Part shown: positions 1 through 7,586 of the stretch, piece after piece | How positions within the stretch are numbered: the stretch's first letter is position 1 | Layout: every line of letters begins with the position of its first letter | Origin: Bremia lactucae | Lineage: Eukaryota > Oomycota > Peronosporomycetes > Peronosporales > Peronosporaceae | Length of the DNA: 14,338 nt | NCBI RefSeq assembly: GCF_004359215.1 | Contig: NC_090616.1 | Location: 1,960,598 to 1,974,935, forward strand | Direction: 5' to 3' | Translations under genes and position numbers: made by a program | Notes under the pieces: generated by a model | Database searches by the model: none | The model's input: only the letters and a program-made list of their open reading frames with translations | Told to the model about the DNA's origin: nothing

Positions 1-1060
1 TTGTAGACAGATTTAGCAAGATGGTACATCTTGCTGCGGTGCCAGAGTCGATTACGGCTCCGGGTTGTGCCCGTGTCTTTATCGACACGGTATTCAAACT
101 CCATGGGTTACCCCGTGAATTGGCCTCGGATAGAGATCCACGGTCCCGGTGGAGCTCTGGCAATCCGTGTACCGATCTCTCGGAACACGGCTGACTATGT
201 CAACATCCGATCACCCAGAAACGGATGGTCAAACAGAACGCGTAAAATTGCGTCCTCGAAGAGATACTTCGTGGTTACGTGTAATCGTATCCGAATTTTG
301 GAGCGAGTTTTTACCGATGGTCGAAGTCGCCATCAATAATTCGATGCTTGCGTCTACAATGCATACACCGCTCTTCGTGAATCGCTTACGCCATCCAGTA
401 TACCCACCCAATTAGAGGGATTTTCTAGTTTAAAGGGGGGGGTGGACTCGCACAAGCAAAACCATTTCTGGCTCATGCTCATCACGCGTCGAAGTTAATA
501 ACGACGCGAATGATATCGATGTCGAAGCAATCGACATCGAAGAGGAGAAAACTCTTATGGCAGTGCACACAAAGCGCATTGAAAAAGACGAAACCAATGA
601 GTTAGCAGAAGAGTTTCTGCTAACTCGAGAATCAATAATCCGTTTCGTTCAGAGTTCCATTGTTAACGCAGTGGACCGATAGAAACGGAATGCAGACAAA
701 CATGGAAGAGCAAATGTTCATTCATTTAATGTTAATGATCTAGTGCTACTCTCTACGGTAAACTTACCTAAGCGATTAGTCATTAATGTGGGTAGCAGCA
801 AACTACTACCCAAGTTCATTGGTCCTTTCCGTGTACTGCATCGCAGAGGCAATTGGTACACAATAGAATTGCCACGTTGGATGCGAACGCATCCTACGTC
901 TTACGTTGGTCGGCTCCGCCCGTACCATCAGTACGCGGCTTCTTCCGAGGACGAATTTGACCACCCTTTTCAAGAATCCCCAAGAGATTCTTGTGATCGC
1001 GAACCAGATTCTCATGTTGAAACTGAAGTTTCTCATGCCGGTTCCGAATATCCTCGAAAC
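1..1060 (+). pseudogene. Ty3/gypsy pol fragment: integrase core (3' half) plus GPY/F module
   Basis: The fragment enters from the left edge inside the integrase catalytic core. The first frame reads VVDRFSKMVHL, then the second catalytic Asp box SDRDPR near 125-145. A frameshift follows, and SDHPETDGQTERV, which carries the catalytic Glu, is read in another frame near 205-240. After a G8 run (435-442) comes an acidic linker and a helical stretch (ETNELAEEFLLTRE). An in-frame TAG at 679-681 is followed by the GPY/F module, with KLLPKFIGPFRVLHRRGNWY and HPTSYVGRLRPYHQY at about 800-935. In an intact element integrase inserts the cDNA, and GPY/F assists multimerisation and DNA contact. Recognisable pol stops at 1060, without the linker end or chromodomain, shortly before an LTR at 1099. 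This is a dead fragment. Family assignment is confident; the lineage name is inferred. Confidence 0.9.
1..1060. repeat. Left arm of a 1.06-kb inverted repeat
   Basis: Position x here pairs with position 8480-x on the opposite strand with no indels. I counted only about three differences in 1-1016 (near 731, 832 and 846), then seven differences in 1017-1060, then no alignment. The arm is cut by the window start, so its true left end is unknown. Confidence 0.93.
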
Positions 1061-1098
1061 TTCCTTTTACGTACACCAAGTGTACGTAACGGGGACCG

Positions 1099-1458
1099 TG
1101 TAACATTAGGGCAACTTTAGCCCGTTACAGAAAGACAATCTTGTAAACATCCACTAAAAAAAAGATTAAAACTTAATTGAATATAATTAAGTTCTTCTGT
1201 TTCTATCTAACTATACCAACTTAATTATATACTCATACAAAACATGTAATAAAACACTTATCTGTCTTTCTCTTTGCGCGCGTCCAGCGCTGACTGGACC
1301 GCGGAAGAAGTAGATATAAAGATCTATATCTTCCAATGGATAATCTTTCCGAATATTGCTGTGTAAAGTTATATTATTCAAGTATTATCTACCTTTATAT
1401 ATCATATTAATTAGCAACCTTTGAGTGATAATTTCATGAAACAATACACCCCGTTACA
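1099..1458 (-). mobile_element. Ty3/gypsy LTR (minus orientation, degenerate)
   Basis: One end is TGTAACATTAGGG at 1099 and the other is CCCCGTTACA ending at 1458, matching the LTR termini at 5346-5784. From about 1165 to 1458 it aligns with 5505-5784, including the shared block GCGCGCGTCCAGCGCTGACT followed by GGACCGCG. The homology continues past 1458 into tcac..ctccct..cgacaat, the same internal tail as right of 5784. The internal side is therefore to the right, and this is a 3' LTR of a minus-strand element. Its outer side abuts a plus-oriented pol fragment. Confidence 0.8.
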
Positions 1459-1589
1459 TCACATCTCCCTGATACGACAATTACTCTGACTGTCATTGAT
1501 CGACAGTATTCTTATTTAGATAACATTCTGATCTTTTCTTAATCATTCCTCTTATAAGTAATAATATTCATGAAACGGGCAACCCCATT
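1459..1589 (-). other. 3' internal tail of an LTR element; no gene seen
   Basis: The first 40 bases align with 5785-5830 and include a weak pyrimidine tract, which is a polypurine tract on the minus strand, directly next to the LTR. The remainder is AT-rich, and I see no coding signal before the RNase H homology starts near 1590. Confidence 0.5.
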
Positions 1590-2990
1590 ACAAATATGAC
1601 ACAGACGGAGCAGAGCGCGTCGTCTGCTATTTTTCGCATCAGCTGCAGCCATTACACGTAATTATCCAATGAGTGAAAAGGAAATTATTTTTGGGAAATA
1701 TAGACTGTCTAGATTCCCCGTCTACCTTCTACCTTTAGGTTAGACTCGGAAACTGTAAAGTGTATGTTTCATGACAAGATGTTCCTTGTTACTATATAGA
1801 CTGTTTATCGTTTACACGGACCAAGTCTCTTTCGCACAGTCATTTTCAGTCCACATCTCTCGCAAAGAATGGCGAGGTGGTTGTCTTTATCTTCGCTTAG
1901 TACAGCTTTTCCGTGAAACATAAGCCAGAACGACTTAATGTCGTCGCTGATGCACTTTTGCGTTAGCCTGATTTAAAATTGGCTGTGCCGATCGACAGTG
2001 AGGATAAGCCTATTGGCTTAAGGTGTTCCGTATTAAAACATCGCTTAAGGGTTTTATGGATCACCTCAGAAAGAAACTGCATCAACACTTTTAGAGATTG
2101 CTGACTTTGTATCGATCCTTATCAGATAGATAAACAACACGCAATGTTGTACTATTATAAGGCCATGCTGGCGACACACCTCGTGCCATCATCCCCATCC
2201 ATTTGCGATTTGGCATCATATATGGGTGCCACGATGCACCAGTAAGTGGGCATCCTGGACGTGAGAAAGATTGACTCACGGGAAGTCGCAATTTCTACCA
2301 GCCTCGTCAGTATGTATTCGATCGCGAGTACATACGTCCTTGCAAATTTAGTGAAGCCAGTCCTTTTTTCCGCGCTCAGTTACAACCTCTGCCGGTTCCG
2401 ACAGAACGTTAGCAGCCCGTATCAATGGACTTCGTCCTCGATTTTCCGAAGAGTTTACAAGAACAGTGGTATCCTTGTGATCGTTGATCAATCCAGCAAG
2501 ACGAATTTCTGGAGTGCAAATAATAAATTCAATCTTCATGGATTCCTCCGTGGACTGGTTAAGGACAGAGATCGCCAGGTGACGGCGGATTTTTGGCGAT
2601 CCGTGCTCTTGTCACTTGAAACACGGTCAAAAATGTCATTTTTTAACCATCCTGAAACATATGGTCAGATAGAATGCTCAAAGCGTGTTCTCGAAGAGAT
2701 ATTTTGAGGATACGTCGACTCGTTTGTAAGTTCTTTCCGACGGCTTAATTTACGATTAGAAAATCGGTGCATATATCAACAAAGCATACATGAATTGCTT
2801 GCGTCATCCACGCATACTCACCTTGTTAGAGTGTAACTGTGGTATGAGAGGGTAGGGACGCTCAAGCAAATAACCGATATGGCTCTTGCTCATAACGCAT
2901 TTACTCAGCAGTCAATGCAACGGATACCGATATTGATCTAATCGTCATCGAAGAAGACAAGCTCATCAATAGCGATGAGGCTACCGCCCA
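1590..2990 (+). pseudogene. Old Ty3/gypsy pol remnant: RNase H, integrase, start of C-terminal linker
   Basis: Read in several frames this follows the same order as copies A and B. RNase H begins with YDTDGAERVVCY (about 1593), then HQLQP, FIVYTD (about 1797) and SPHLSQRMARWL (about 1850), ending in RLNVVADAL (about 1930-1955). Integrase follows: the zinc region retains CHDAPVSGHPGREK (about 2225-2270) but has lost the C-x2-C pair; the first catalytic Asp box is VSMDFVLDFP (about 2420-2450); the second is KDRDRQVTADFW; and HPETYGQIE with the catalytic Glu lies near 2650-2670. The homology runs on through the former G-rich tract (about 2845) into the acidic linker near 2940. There are many stops and frameshifts, and divergence from A and B is much greater than between A and B, so it is an older insertion. 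Confidence 0.85.
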
Positions 2991-3204
2991 CCCCGGTGAT
3001 GATAAAGATGCTGGCAAATTCAGCATCGACAACAACAATGCCAAAACACTAATTTTTAAAGAATAAGAAATAGATGTATCCGGAGTGTGCGATTGGCGCA
3101 GGGTATCAAACATCTTTAATATTCCTGAAAAGGACCCAACCGGTACGAGTGTTTCTCGTTCGGAATGGATTCAATATGGAAGCGCGAACATTTTGCTTCG
3201 TTGG

Positions 3205-3770
3205 GTGAATGATTTTGTTACGTCAACTTTAAGTCAATCGTCCCTAAAATACTTTTGCCGATAATTGATAAATTATTCGATAAGATGCAAAGTATGAGCT
3301 ACTTTACAGTCATTGACTTAGCTTAAGGGTACCATCAGATGCGAATCCATCCGGATAGAGAAACTACACTGCGAGTTGAACATCAGATGAGACGTATCAG
3401 TGGTGCGTTGCTTCGATCGGCCTTGCTGGAATGCCTGGCATTTTCTCGCGCTTGATGCATGCTCTTTTTGGAAAGACCCCATTCGTTGTAATATATATTT
3501 GGATGACATATGCATCTTTTCCGTCTCTTACGACGAGCATCTTGACCATTTTCCTTTCGTGTTCGACGTCTTACGCGGGAAACACGCTTCGCTCACATCG
3601 GCAAGTGCAAGTTTGCGCATCAAGAGGTCAGCTTTTTGGGGCACACTGTTTCTGAAAATAGATTATCCGTTGAAGTGTGTAGACGAAAGCAATCGCTTAG
3701 TGGCCACCACCTACCTCTGTAAAGAAATTGCGAAGTTTTCTTGGTCTTGCTGGTTATTATCGTAGCACCC
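3205..3770 (+). pseudogene. Old Ty3/gypsy reverse transcriptase remnant of a second lineage
   Basis: The polymerase palm can be read across frames. From about 3243 it reads PKILLPIIDKLFDKMQSM, then FTVIDLA-stop-GYHQMRIHPD, which is motif A with its Asp kept. Next come YQWCV..GLAGMPGIFSRLMHALFGKT (about 3400-3480, written in parts) and the catalytic box YLDD at 3496-3507 after a frameshift. It continues as HIGKCKFAHQEVSFLGHTVS (about 3598-3660) and LRSFLGLAGYYR (about 3729-3764), where RNase H normally begins. The wording differs from the RT of copy B (WLVMPQGLSNAPATFNRCV), so it is another gypsy lineage. It lies after an integrase remnant, the reverse of pol order, so it belongs to a separate insertion. 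The stretch 2990-3205 probably includes decayed upstream pol, but I cannot identify it. Confidence 0.85.
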
Positions 3771-3774
3771 TGTC

Positions 3775-3950
3775 CTCTCAACACCTCTGTGTGTTGAGAG
3801 CCTTGCTGGTGAAGCAAGGGCACTTTCTCTCGGGCCCCGACGAATTCGTATCGTACGAACTCGGCTATGGCCGCATGCTGTTCATGTGTTCCCAGCGTGT
3901 ACAGCTTGGCTCCAACGGCTAGCCCGCCTTCGACCGAACTCATTCGTTCG
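3775..3950. other. Unrecognised hairpin-rich segment, possibly decayed element coding DNA
   Basis: This segment follows the RT remnant without an obvious boundary. It has a perfect 9-bp-arm inverted repeat (CTCTCAACA / TGTTGAGAG, 3775-3800) and another with 6-bp arms (CCTTGC / GCAAGG). On the minus strand an open frame begins with ATG near 3943 and reads MSSVEGGLAVGAKLYTLGTH and onward for about 55 codons. On the plus strand about 50 codons are also open. I recognise neither. The hairpin texture resembles the internal regions of copies A and B, so it may be gag-like DNA of a related element, but this is a guess. Confidence 0.3.
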
Positions 3951-4041
3951 ATCGCCCTTCATTCATTCAAGGTCACTTAAATGAGTAAAATTTTCACGCA
4001 TAGTGTGATAGCCTTCTTGAGGGGCTGGGAAGCTCCCTCCT

Positions 4042-4611
4042 CCCCCCGTTACACCTGGTAGCACTTTGTAGTCTATTTAACAGCTTATGCAAGTTCCATC
4101 AAACATGGCATGTTGGTTGTTGTCCTTTTACTGGTACTGATCAGTACTAGTTAACCTAACACTGATTATAGTGCAGGAGGGTACCTCGAAATTTCACGTA
4201 TACGAGGGTACAGAGGAAGGTTTCTTATTAAGCTAAGGGCTTTAAGCTAGACTAAGATTTTAGAAAAGAGTACAAGTAAAACTGTATTAGTGTATTACGT
4301 TTCATTCGGCACGATCTTCTATCTACTACTGAATTATTATATTTATAACTAAATATGGCGCCCACTTGCGCACCGCACAATCGTGAATAGAGAACGATTG
4401 CCATTTTTTTTCAAGCTTTAATCAATCAATAAAATACAGCTAAATGCTTACTGCATCAATAGTACTAAATTTGGAGATATTGGAATTATTTAAGTCAAAT
4501 AATTGACAATTATAGTTAGTTGTACTTCTTTGTTTATTTCTTTTCGTAAGACATATTATTAGTTATAATTCTTCAAGGAAATGAATCTTTTGTAACGTAC
4601 ACCCCGTTACA
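4042..4611. mobile_element. Degenerate LTR remnant(s) ending CCCCGTTACA
   Basis: A terminus-like CCCCGTTACA ends at 4053 and another ends at 4611. Between them, about 4130-4310 aligns with 5205-5340 (shared actagttaacct, then cagaggaaggtttct, then agtaaa.ctgta.tagtg), so this is LTR sequence of the same broad family. The rest, about 4310-4600, is AT-rich and carries a short GGCGCCCACTTGCGCACCGC island. No coding signal is visible. Orientation cannot be fixed because the LTR ends are themselves inverted repeats. Confidence 0.6.
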
Positions 4612-4910
4612 CACACGTTCTAGCACAGTGAGAAAGCGTTTAATCGCCTTCTCTCACGTGTAGTGAGGTACTAGGTGGGCGCCTTAAGCTACCTACCCCA
4701 ACGAAATAAGTACTTCAGTTTAAGTGACGTAACCAAAACGACAATCGGGCTTTGCGTGCGCACTTGTCAACCAGGAAATAGTTATAAGACTATACTGCAT
4801 AGAATCGAACGAATATATATATTTCTTATTAATAAAAGAATTCCATATCTGTAGATGTGCACAGTTCGTGGCAAGTGTATTAATTTGAATACCTCGCATA
4901 ACAGATGACG
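4612..4910. other. No gene seen; intergenic or old LTR flank
   Basis: Non-coding-looking sequence with one imperfect hairpin (GTGAGAAAGCG ... CGCCTTCTCTCAC, about 4630-4658). The open frames crossing it have no recognisable protein character. Confidence 0.5.
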
Positions 4911-5022
4911 GTAGCGTCATCTCTTTCAATGTGAATGTACCTATGTGCATCACATACACTAGGGTGGTAGCATCATCTCTTTCAATGTGAATGCACCTAT
5001 GTGCATCACATACACTAGGGTG
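4911..5022. repeat. Tandem duplication, two 56-bp units
   Basis: Unit 1 is 4911-4966 and unit 2 is 4967-5022. They differ at two positions only: gtagcGtcat versus gtagcAtcat, and gaatgTacc versus gaatgCacc. Both contain the self-complementary word ATGTGCAT and end in CACTAGGGTG. The unit lies in non-coding LTR-associated sequence. Confidence 0.95.
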
Positions 5023-5118
5023 GGTCACTTTGTATACCACACCAAGTGGCAGGACCTATTGCTTCACATAAAGTAATTGACCTACCAGTAAGTGCACAAA
5101 TTGTACTTGTTGGGTTCT

Positions 5119-5345
5119 TGTAACATTGGGACAACTTCGTCCCGTTATATCACGCATGTTGCGCTTAGTGATATAATTTACGCCAATCAGGAAACGGGGC
5201 ACCTTTCACTAGTATTGATAACAGTACAAGTTAACCTACACTGGCACAGAGGAAGGTTTCTATGAAGCTACAAGGACAAACTATACGAAGGCTTATAATA
5301 GTGAAAAAGTAAAGCTGTACTAGTGATATAAGTTTTCTACGTAAT
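5119..5345. mobile_element. LTR fragment of a related element, interrupted by the LTR at 5346
   Basis: It starts with TGTAACATTGGGAC, the same kind of terminus as at 1099, and holds a nested hairpin (GGGAC / GTCCC). From about 5190 (AACGGGGCACC) it resembles the 4130-4310 remnant. It stops abruptly at 5345 where the next LTR begins, so the minus-strand element probably inserted into it. The target-site duplication cannot be tested because the other end lies outside the window. Confidence 0.6.
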
Positions 5346-5784
5346 TGTAACGGGGCACTACGACTTGTACTGCTTCAGTACAAGTCCACTTCGCACTGCC
5401 TCAGGTCGAGTGGTGCCACTCGTAACTTCACGTATACTTGTACGTGCAGAGGATGTCTTCTCTTTAAAACACTTGCTATCGATAGGGTTAAATGAAAACT
5501 GTATCTAATATAATTAAGTTCTTCTTTCTATCTCTTTAATACCAACTTAATTATAAACTAATACTAATATGTACTTAAAGTCTTATCTGACTTTCTCTTT
5601 GCGCGCGTCCAGCGCTGACTGGACCGCGAAGAAAGTAGATATAAAGATCCATATCTACCAATGAATAAGTCTTTAGAAGACTACCATGTAAAGTAATATT
5701 CTCCAGATATTATCTACCATTTAGATAATATATTAATTAACAATCTTTAAGTGTTAATTTTATGTAACGATACACCCCGTTACA
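5346..5784 (-). mobile_element. 3' LTR of the minus-strand Ty3/gypsy element
   Basis: This 439-bp unit has perfect 10-bp inverted termini (TGTAACGGGG at 5346-5355, CCCCGTTACA at 5775-5784), giving the TG...CA ends typical of LTRs. It aligns over its right half with 1165-1458. The minus-strand polypurine tract next to 5784 and minus-strand pol beyond it identify it as the downstream (3') LTR. Internally it has the hairpin GTCCAG / CTGGAC inside the GC-rich block near 5600-5630. It should hold the element's promoter and polyadenylation signals, but I cannot place them. Confidence 0.85.
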
Positions 5785-5797
5785 TCACCCCTCCCTT
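5785..5797 (-). promoter_or_regulatory. Polypurine tract (plus-strand DNA primer site)
   Basis: Read on the minus strand this is AAGGGAGGGGTGA, immediately followed by the LTR start TGTAACGGGG. A purine run touching the 3' LTR is the expected primer for second-strand cDNA synthesis. No TGG-starting primer-binding site is present here, which argues against this being a 5' LTR of a plus-strand element. Confidence 0.75.
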
Positions 5798-6892
5798 AAA
5801 CGACAATCAATCTGACTGTCATTGGGAATAGTGTTCACTATAAGACCACTCTATTAAAAACGATGTTGATAAGTCAGAACCGTCATTGTTTATTCTATCG
5901 CATGGTTAACAAGTCTATGCGGTTTGACAACAGTGCGAAGTCTTCGGCTGCGGTTCATGCAGCCGCGAGCGACGCATTATTGTCTCTTTGGCAGACGTTC
6001 CGTCTGTCGTAGTGTCATCTTCTCCCGCAACCTAAAAATGTTGCGGGTGCACGTGGTGATACACCACGTGAATGCGACCCCTCCTTTAAGGTCGACTATG
6101 AATGCGAGTTGGATGAAATGACCGACTCGGGGAGAACAGAACAGTCACCTGATCATCGTCAGGCGGCTGACTATGAGCCTTCGAATGAGGGGGCTCATTC
6201 GAGTAGACGTGCTGGTAGCATTCGCTGCAACAAGTCGGTTCCGACGATGAGGATGATTCCTCATCGCCAGCACCGTCTCCCTTGCCATCACCCGCACAAA
6301 TTCCTGTGCGTGGTGATGACGATAGCGTAAGCCATCGTGATAAAAGTTCCTGTGGTATACCTGCTACAGCGGATACCACTCAGGGGATCTTAGATACTAA
6401 GATGTCTCGTCTGGCCTCTGATAAGAAGCCGTGGCTTTTGCCTGAACAGCTAATTAATAGCTTGTCTGGACAGACTACTCCTCACAATAAATATCCATTA
6501 TTTATTGCGACAAAGCAACATGGCCTTAATCCCAGCACGAAGAACTTTCGCGCTGAGGAAGATTTTCATCTTGATGCTTTTCTTCAAATATCGATGGTAT
6601 AGTCGCAACAATAACCGAAATAAAGTCTCGCTTATGCAAGCTTGAAGCGCGTTCATTCGCAATGCCAAATACATTGGACGCGAAGCCCGGATTCAAAGAC
6701 TTAACGCGATTCGCGTTAAGTTTGAGAAACGAACATCAACCGGTGCAAGGTATAAATTTCATCGGTTGTCATGTGAGGCAGGACTTTCGTGCCTCACGCG
6801 GGGTGATCCCTGTTCGTGTTGTGTCGACAACACGAAACGGGTGATGGGGGGTGTCTATTCCCATTCTTCGCCCTGGGGAAGGGCTCGCATCT

Positions 6893-7191
6893 CTATCGAG
6901 CAGCGCGATGCGATTGACGTTTTGCAATCGATTTGCAAGCGCCAGGGGCGCGTGTTTCCCGATGGACCTTCTGATCCATCGGATGGGTCTCGTCATACTG
7001 GCGGACGAGGTCCTCAACGTCAACAATCAGCTGGAAACGAGGCTTCCAGCTGTCATGTGAAGGTGGATAACCGCGCCAGCGAACAAGATAACTCGTTCAA
7101 TGCCCCTTCACATCACGATAGTTTTGGAAACGTTCCACAAGGAAACGCTGACCACCGTGGGAATCCACCAATGGTTGTGGCGGAGGAGTAA
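6893..7191 (-). pseudogene. Pol chromodomain and C-terminus (copy A)
   Basis: Minus-strand reading gives TPPPQPLVDSHGGQRFLVER, then FQNYRDVKGH, an in-frame TGA (7097-7099), TSYLVRWRGYPPSHDSWKPR and FQLIVDVEDLVRQYDETHPM, followed by a basic tail and TAG at 6893-6895. YLVRWRGYP and the downstream DSW are the conserved chromodomain core; aromatic positions expected to cage a methylated histone tail (Y, W, W) are present. In chromoviruses this domain steers integration to particular chromatin. It is out of frame with the GPY/F-linker frame by one shift near 7219-7225, next to a 26-bp palindrome. The TGA also breaks it. Identification is very secure. Confidence 0.93.
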
Positions 7192-7586
7192 AAATTAGAT
7201 CCGACCCATGGGTCGGATCTAGAGTCGAATATCGACAACTCGATCGCTCCCTCCATGATCTGGAGGAAGGGCTAGATCACAAGCGCGGTATGCGTCGCTC
7301 GTTAGAGCAGACTCAACATGTCGAACGGTTGGAAGACCGTTCGAAGAGTGCGTACTCCATGTTGGAGTACGAATGGAAGTATCACGCTCTTTCGGATGAG
7401 CTGTCGTCAGCTCATCGCGGTTTCGAGGATATTCGAACCCGACATGAGAATCTCCAGATTCAGCATGAGAATCTGGTTCGCGATCACAAGAATCTCTTGG
7501 GGATTCTTGAAAAGGGTGGTCAAATTCGTCCTCGGAAGAAGCCGCGTACTGATGGTACGGGCGGAGCCGACCAACGTAAGACGTAG
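7152..7586 (+). CDS. Coiled-coil C-terminal part of the antisense protein
   Basis: Open from the stop at 7149 to TAG at 7584-7586 (144 codons); a possible internal ATG lies at 7290. From about 7377 the residues in heptad a/d positions alternate 4-3-4-3 without a break through YHALSDEL, HRGFEDIRTRHENLQI, QHENLVRDHKNLLGIL, with Leu, Phe, Ile, Ala or His at each core position. A short basic tail follows (IRPRKKPRTDG) and the protein ends ADQRKT. This suggests a dimerising protein with a nuclear-localisation-like basic patch. The last about 55 codons also exist on the minus strand of the left repeat. No start signal is decisive, and the frame probably begins upstream in the damaged gene. It could still be a shadow of the pol linker on the opposite strand. 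Confidence 0.5.
   Translation, partial: PPWESTNGCGGGVKIRSDPWVGSRVEYRQLDRSLHDLEEGLDHKRGMRRSLEQTQHVERLEDRSKSAYSMLEYEWKYHALSDELSSAHRGFEDIRTRHENLQIQHENLVRDHKNLLGILEKGGQIRPRKKPRTDGTGGADQRKT
7196..7221. repeat. Perfect 26-bp palindrome
   Basis: The half-site is TAGATCCGACCCA and it reads identically on both strands with no spacer. It lies between the linker frame and the chromodomain frame of pol. On the minus strand it codes for DPTHGSDL in the chromodomain frame and on the plus strand for RSDPWVGS in the coiled-coil frame. Confidence 0.97.

Larger units (their letters stand above)
5917..7586 (+). pseudogene. Antisense accessory protein of the element (unrecognised, frame-broken)
   Basis: A plus-strand coding path opposite pol. 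Visible pieces: MRFDNSAKSSAAVHAAASDA from ATG 5917; about 6034-6240, with the frame from DTPRECDPSFKVDYECELDE to RAGSIRCNKSV; about 6234-6599 after a shift, with an acidic-serine stretch, SPAPSPLPSP, KKPWLLPEQLINSLSGQ and KQHGLNPSTKNFRAEEDFHL; about 6584-7060 after another shift, with ITEIKSRL, GFKDLTRFALSLRNEHQ and TFCNRFASARGACFPMDLL, broken by TGA at 6842; and about 7152-7586, a coiled-coil tail. The successive pieces abut or overlap, as expected for one damaged gene of roughly 550 codons. I do not recognise the family. It overlaps the chromodomain and linker of pol antisense by about 690 bp. Plant Tat-lineage elements (Grande, Retand, RIRE2) are known to carry antisense extra ORFs; equivalence is inference. 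Confidence 0.55.

Noticed and set aside
31..339. 102-codon plus frame at 31-339 (and its twin at 8141-8449) as a gene
   Set aside because: It begins in a frame-shadow of integrase and strings together pieces of two frames; only parts match integrase. Treated as pol pseudogene.
4720..5040. 106-codon minus frame at 4720-5040
   Set aside because: Its middle is the 56-bp tandem duplication translated twice; LTR-associated DNA with no protein character.
5346..5784. DNA transposon with terminal inverted repeats TGTAACGGGG
   Set aside because: The inverted ends are short LTR termini; the adjacent polypurine tract and gypsy pol explain the structure, and no transposase is present.
5785..5916. Plus-strand primer-binding site making 5346-5784 a 5' LTR
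   Set aside because: No TGG-initial tRNA complement follows the LTR; a purine tract on the minus strand does, and pol is on the minus strand.
6766..7191. 141-codon plus frame at 6766-7191
   Set aside because: Opposite the chromodomain. Its residues are low-complexity, and the neighbouring frame (6584-7060) continues the antisense path better.
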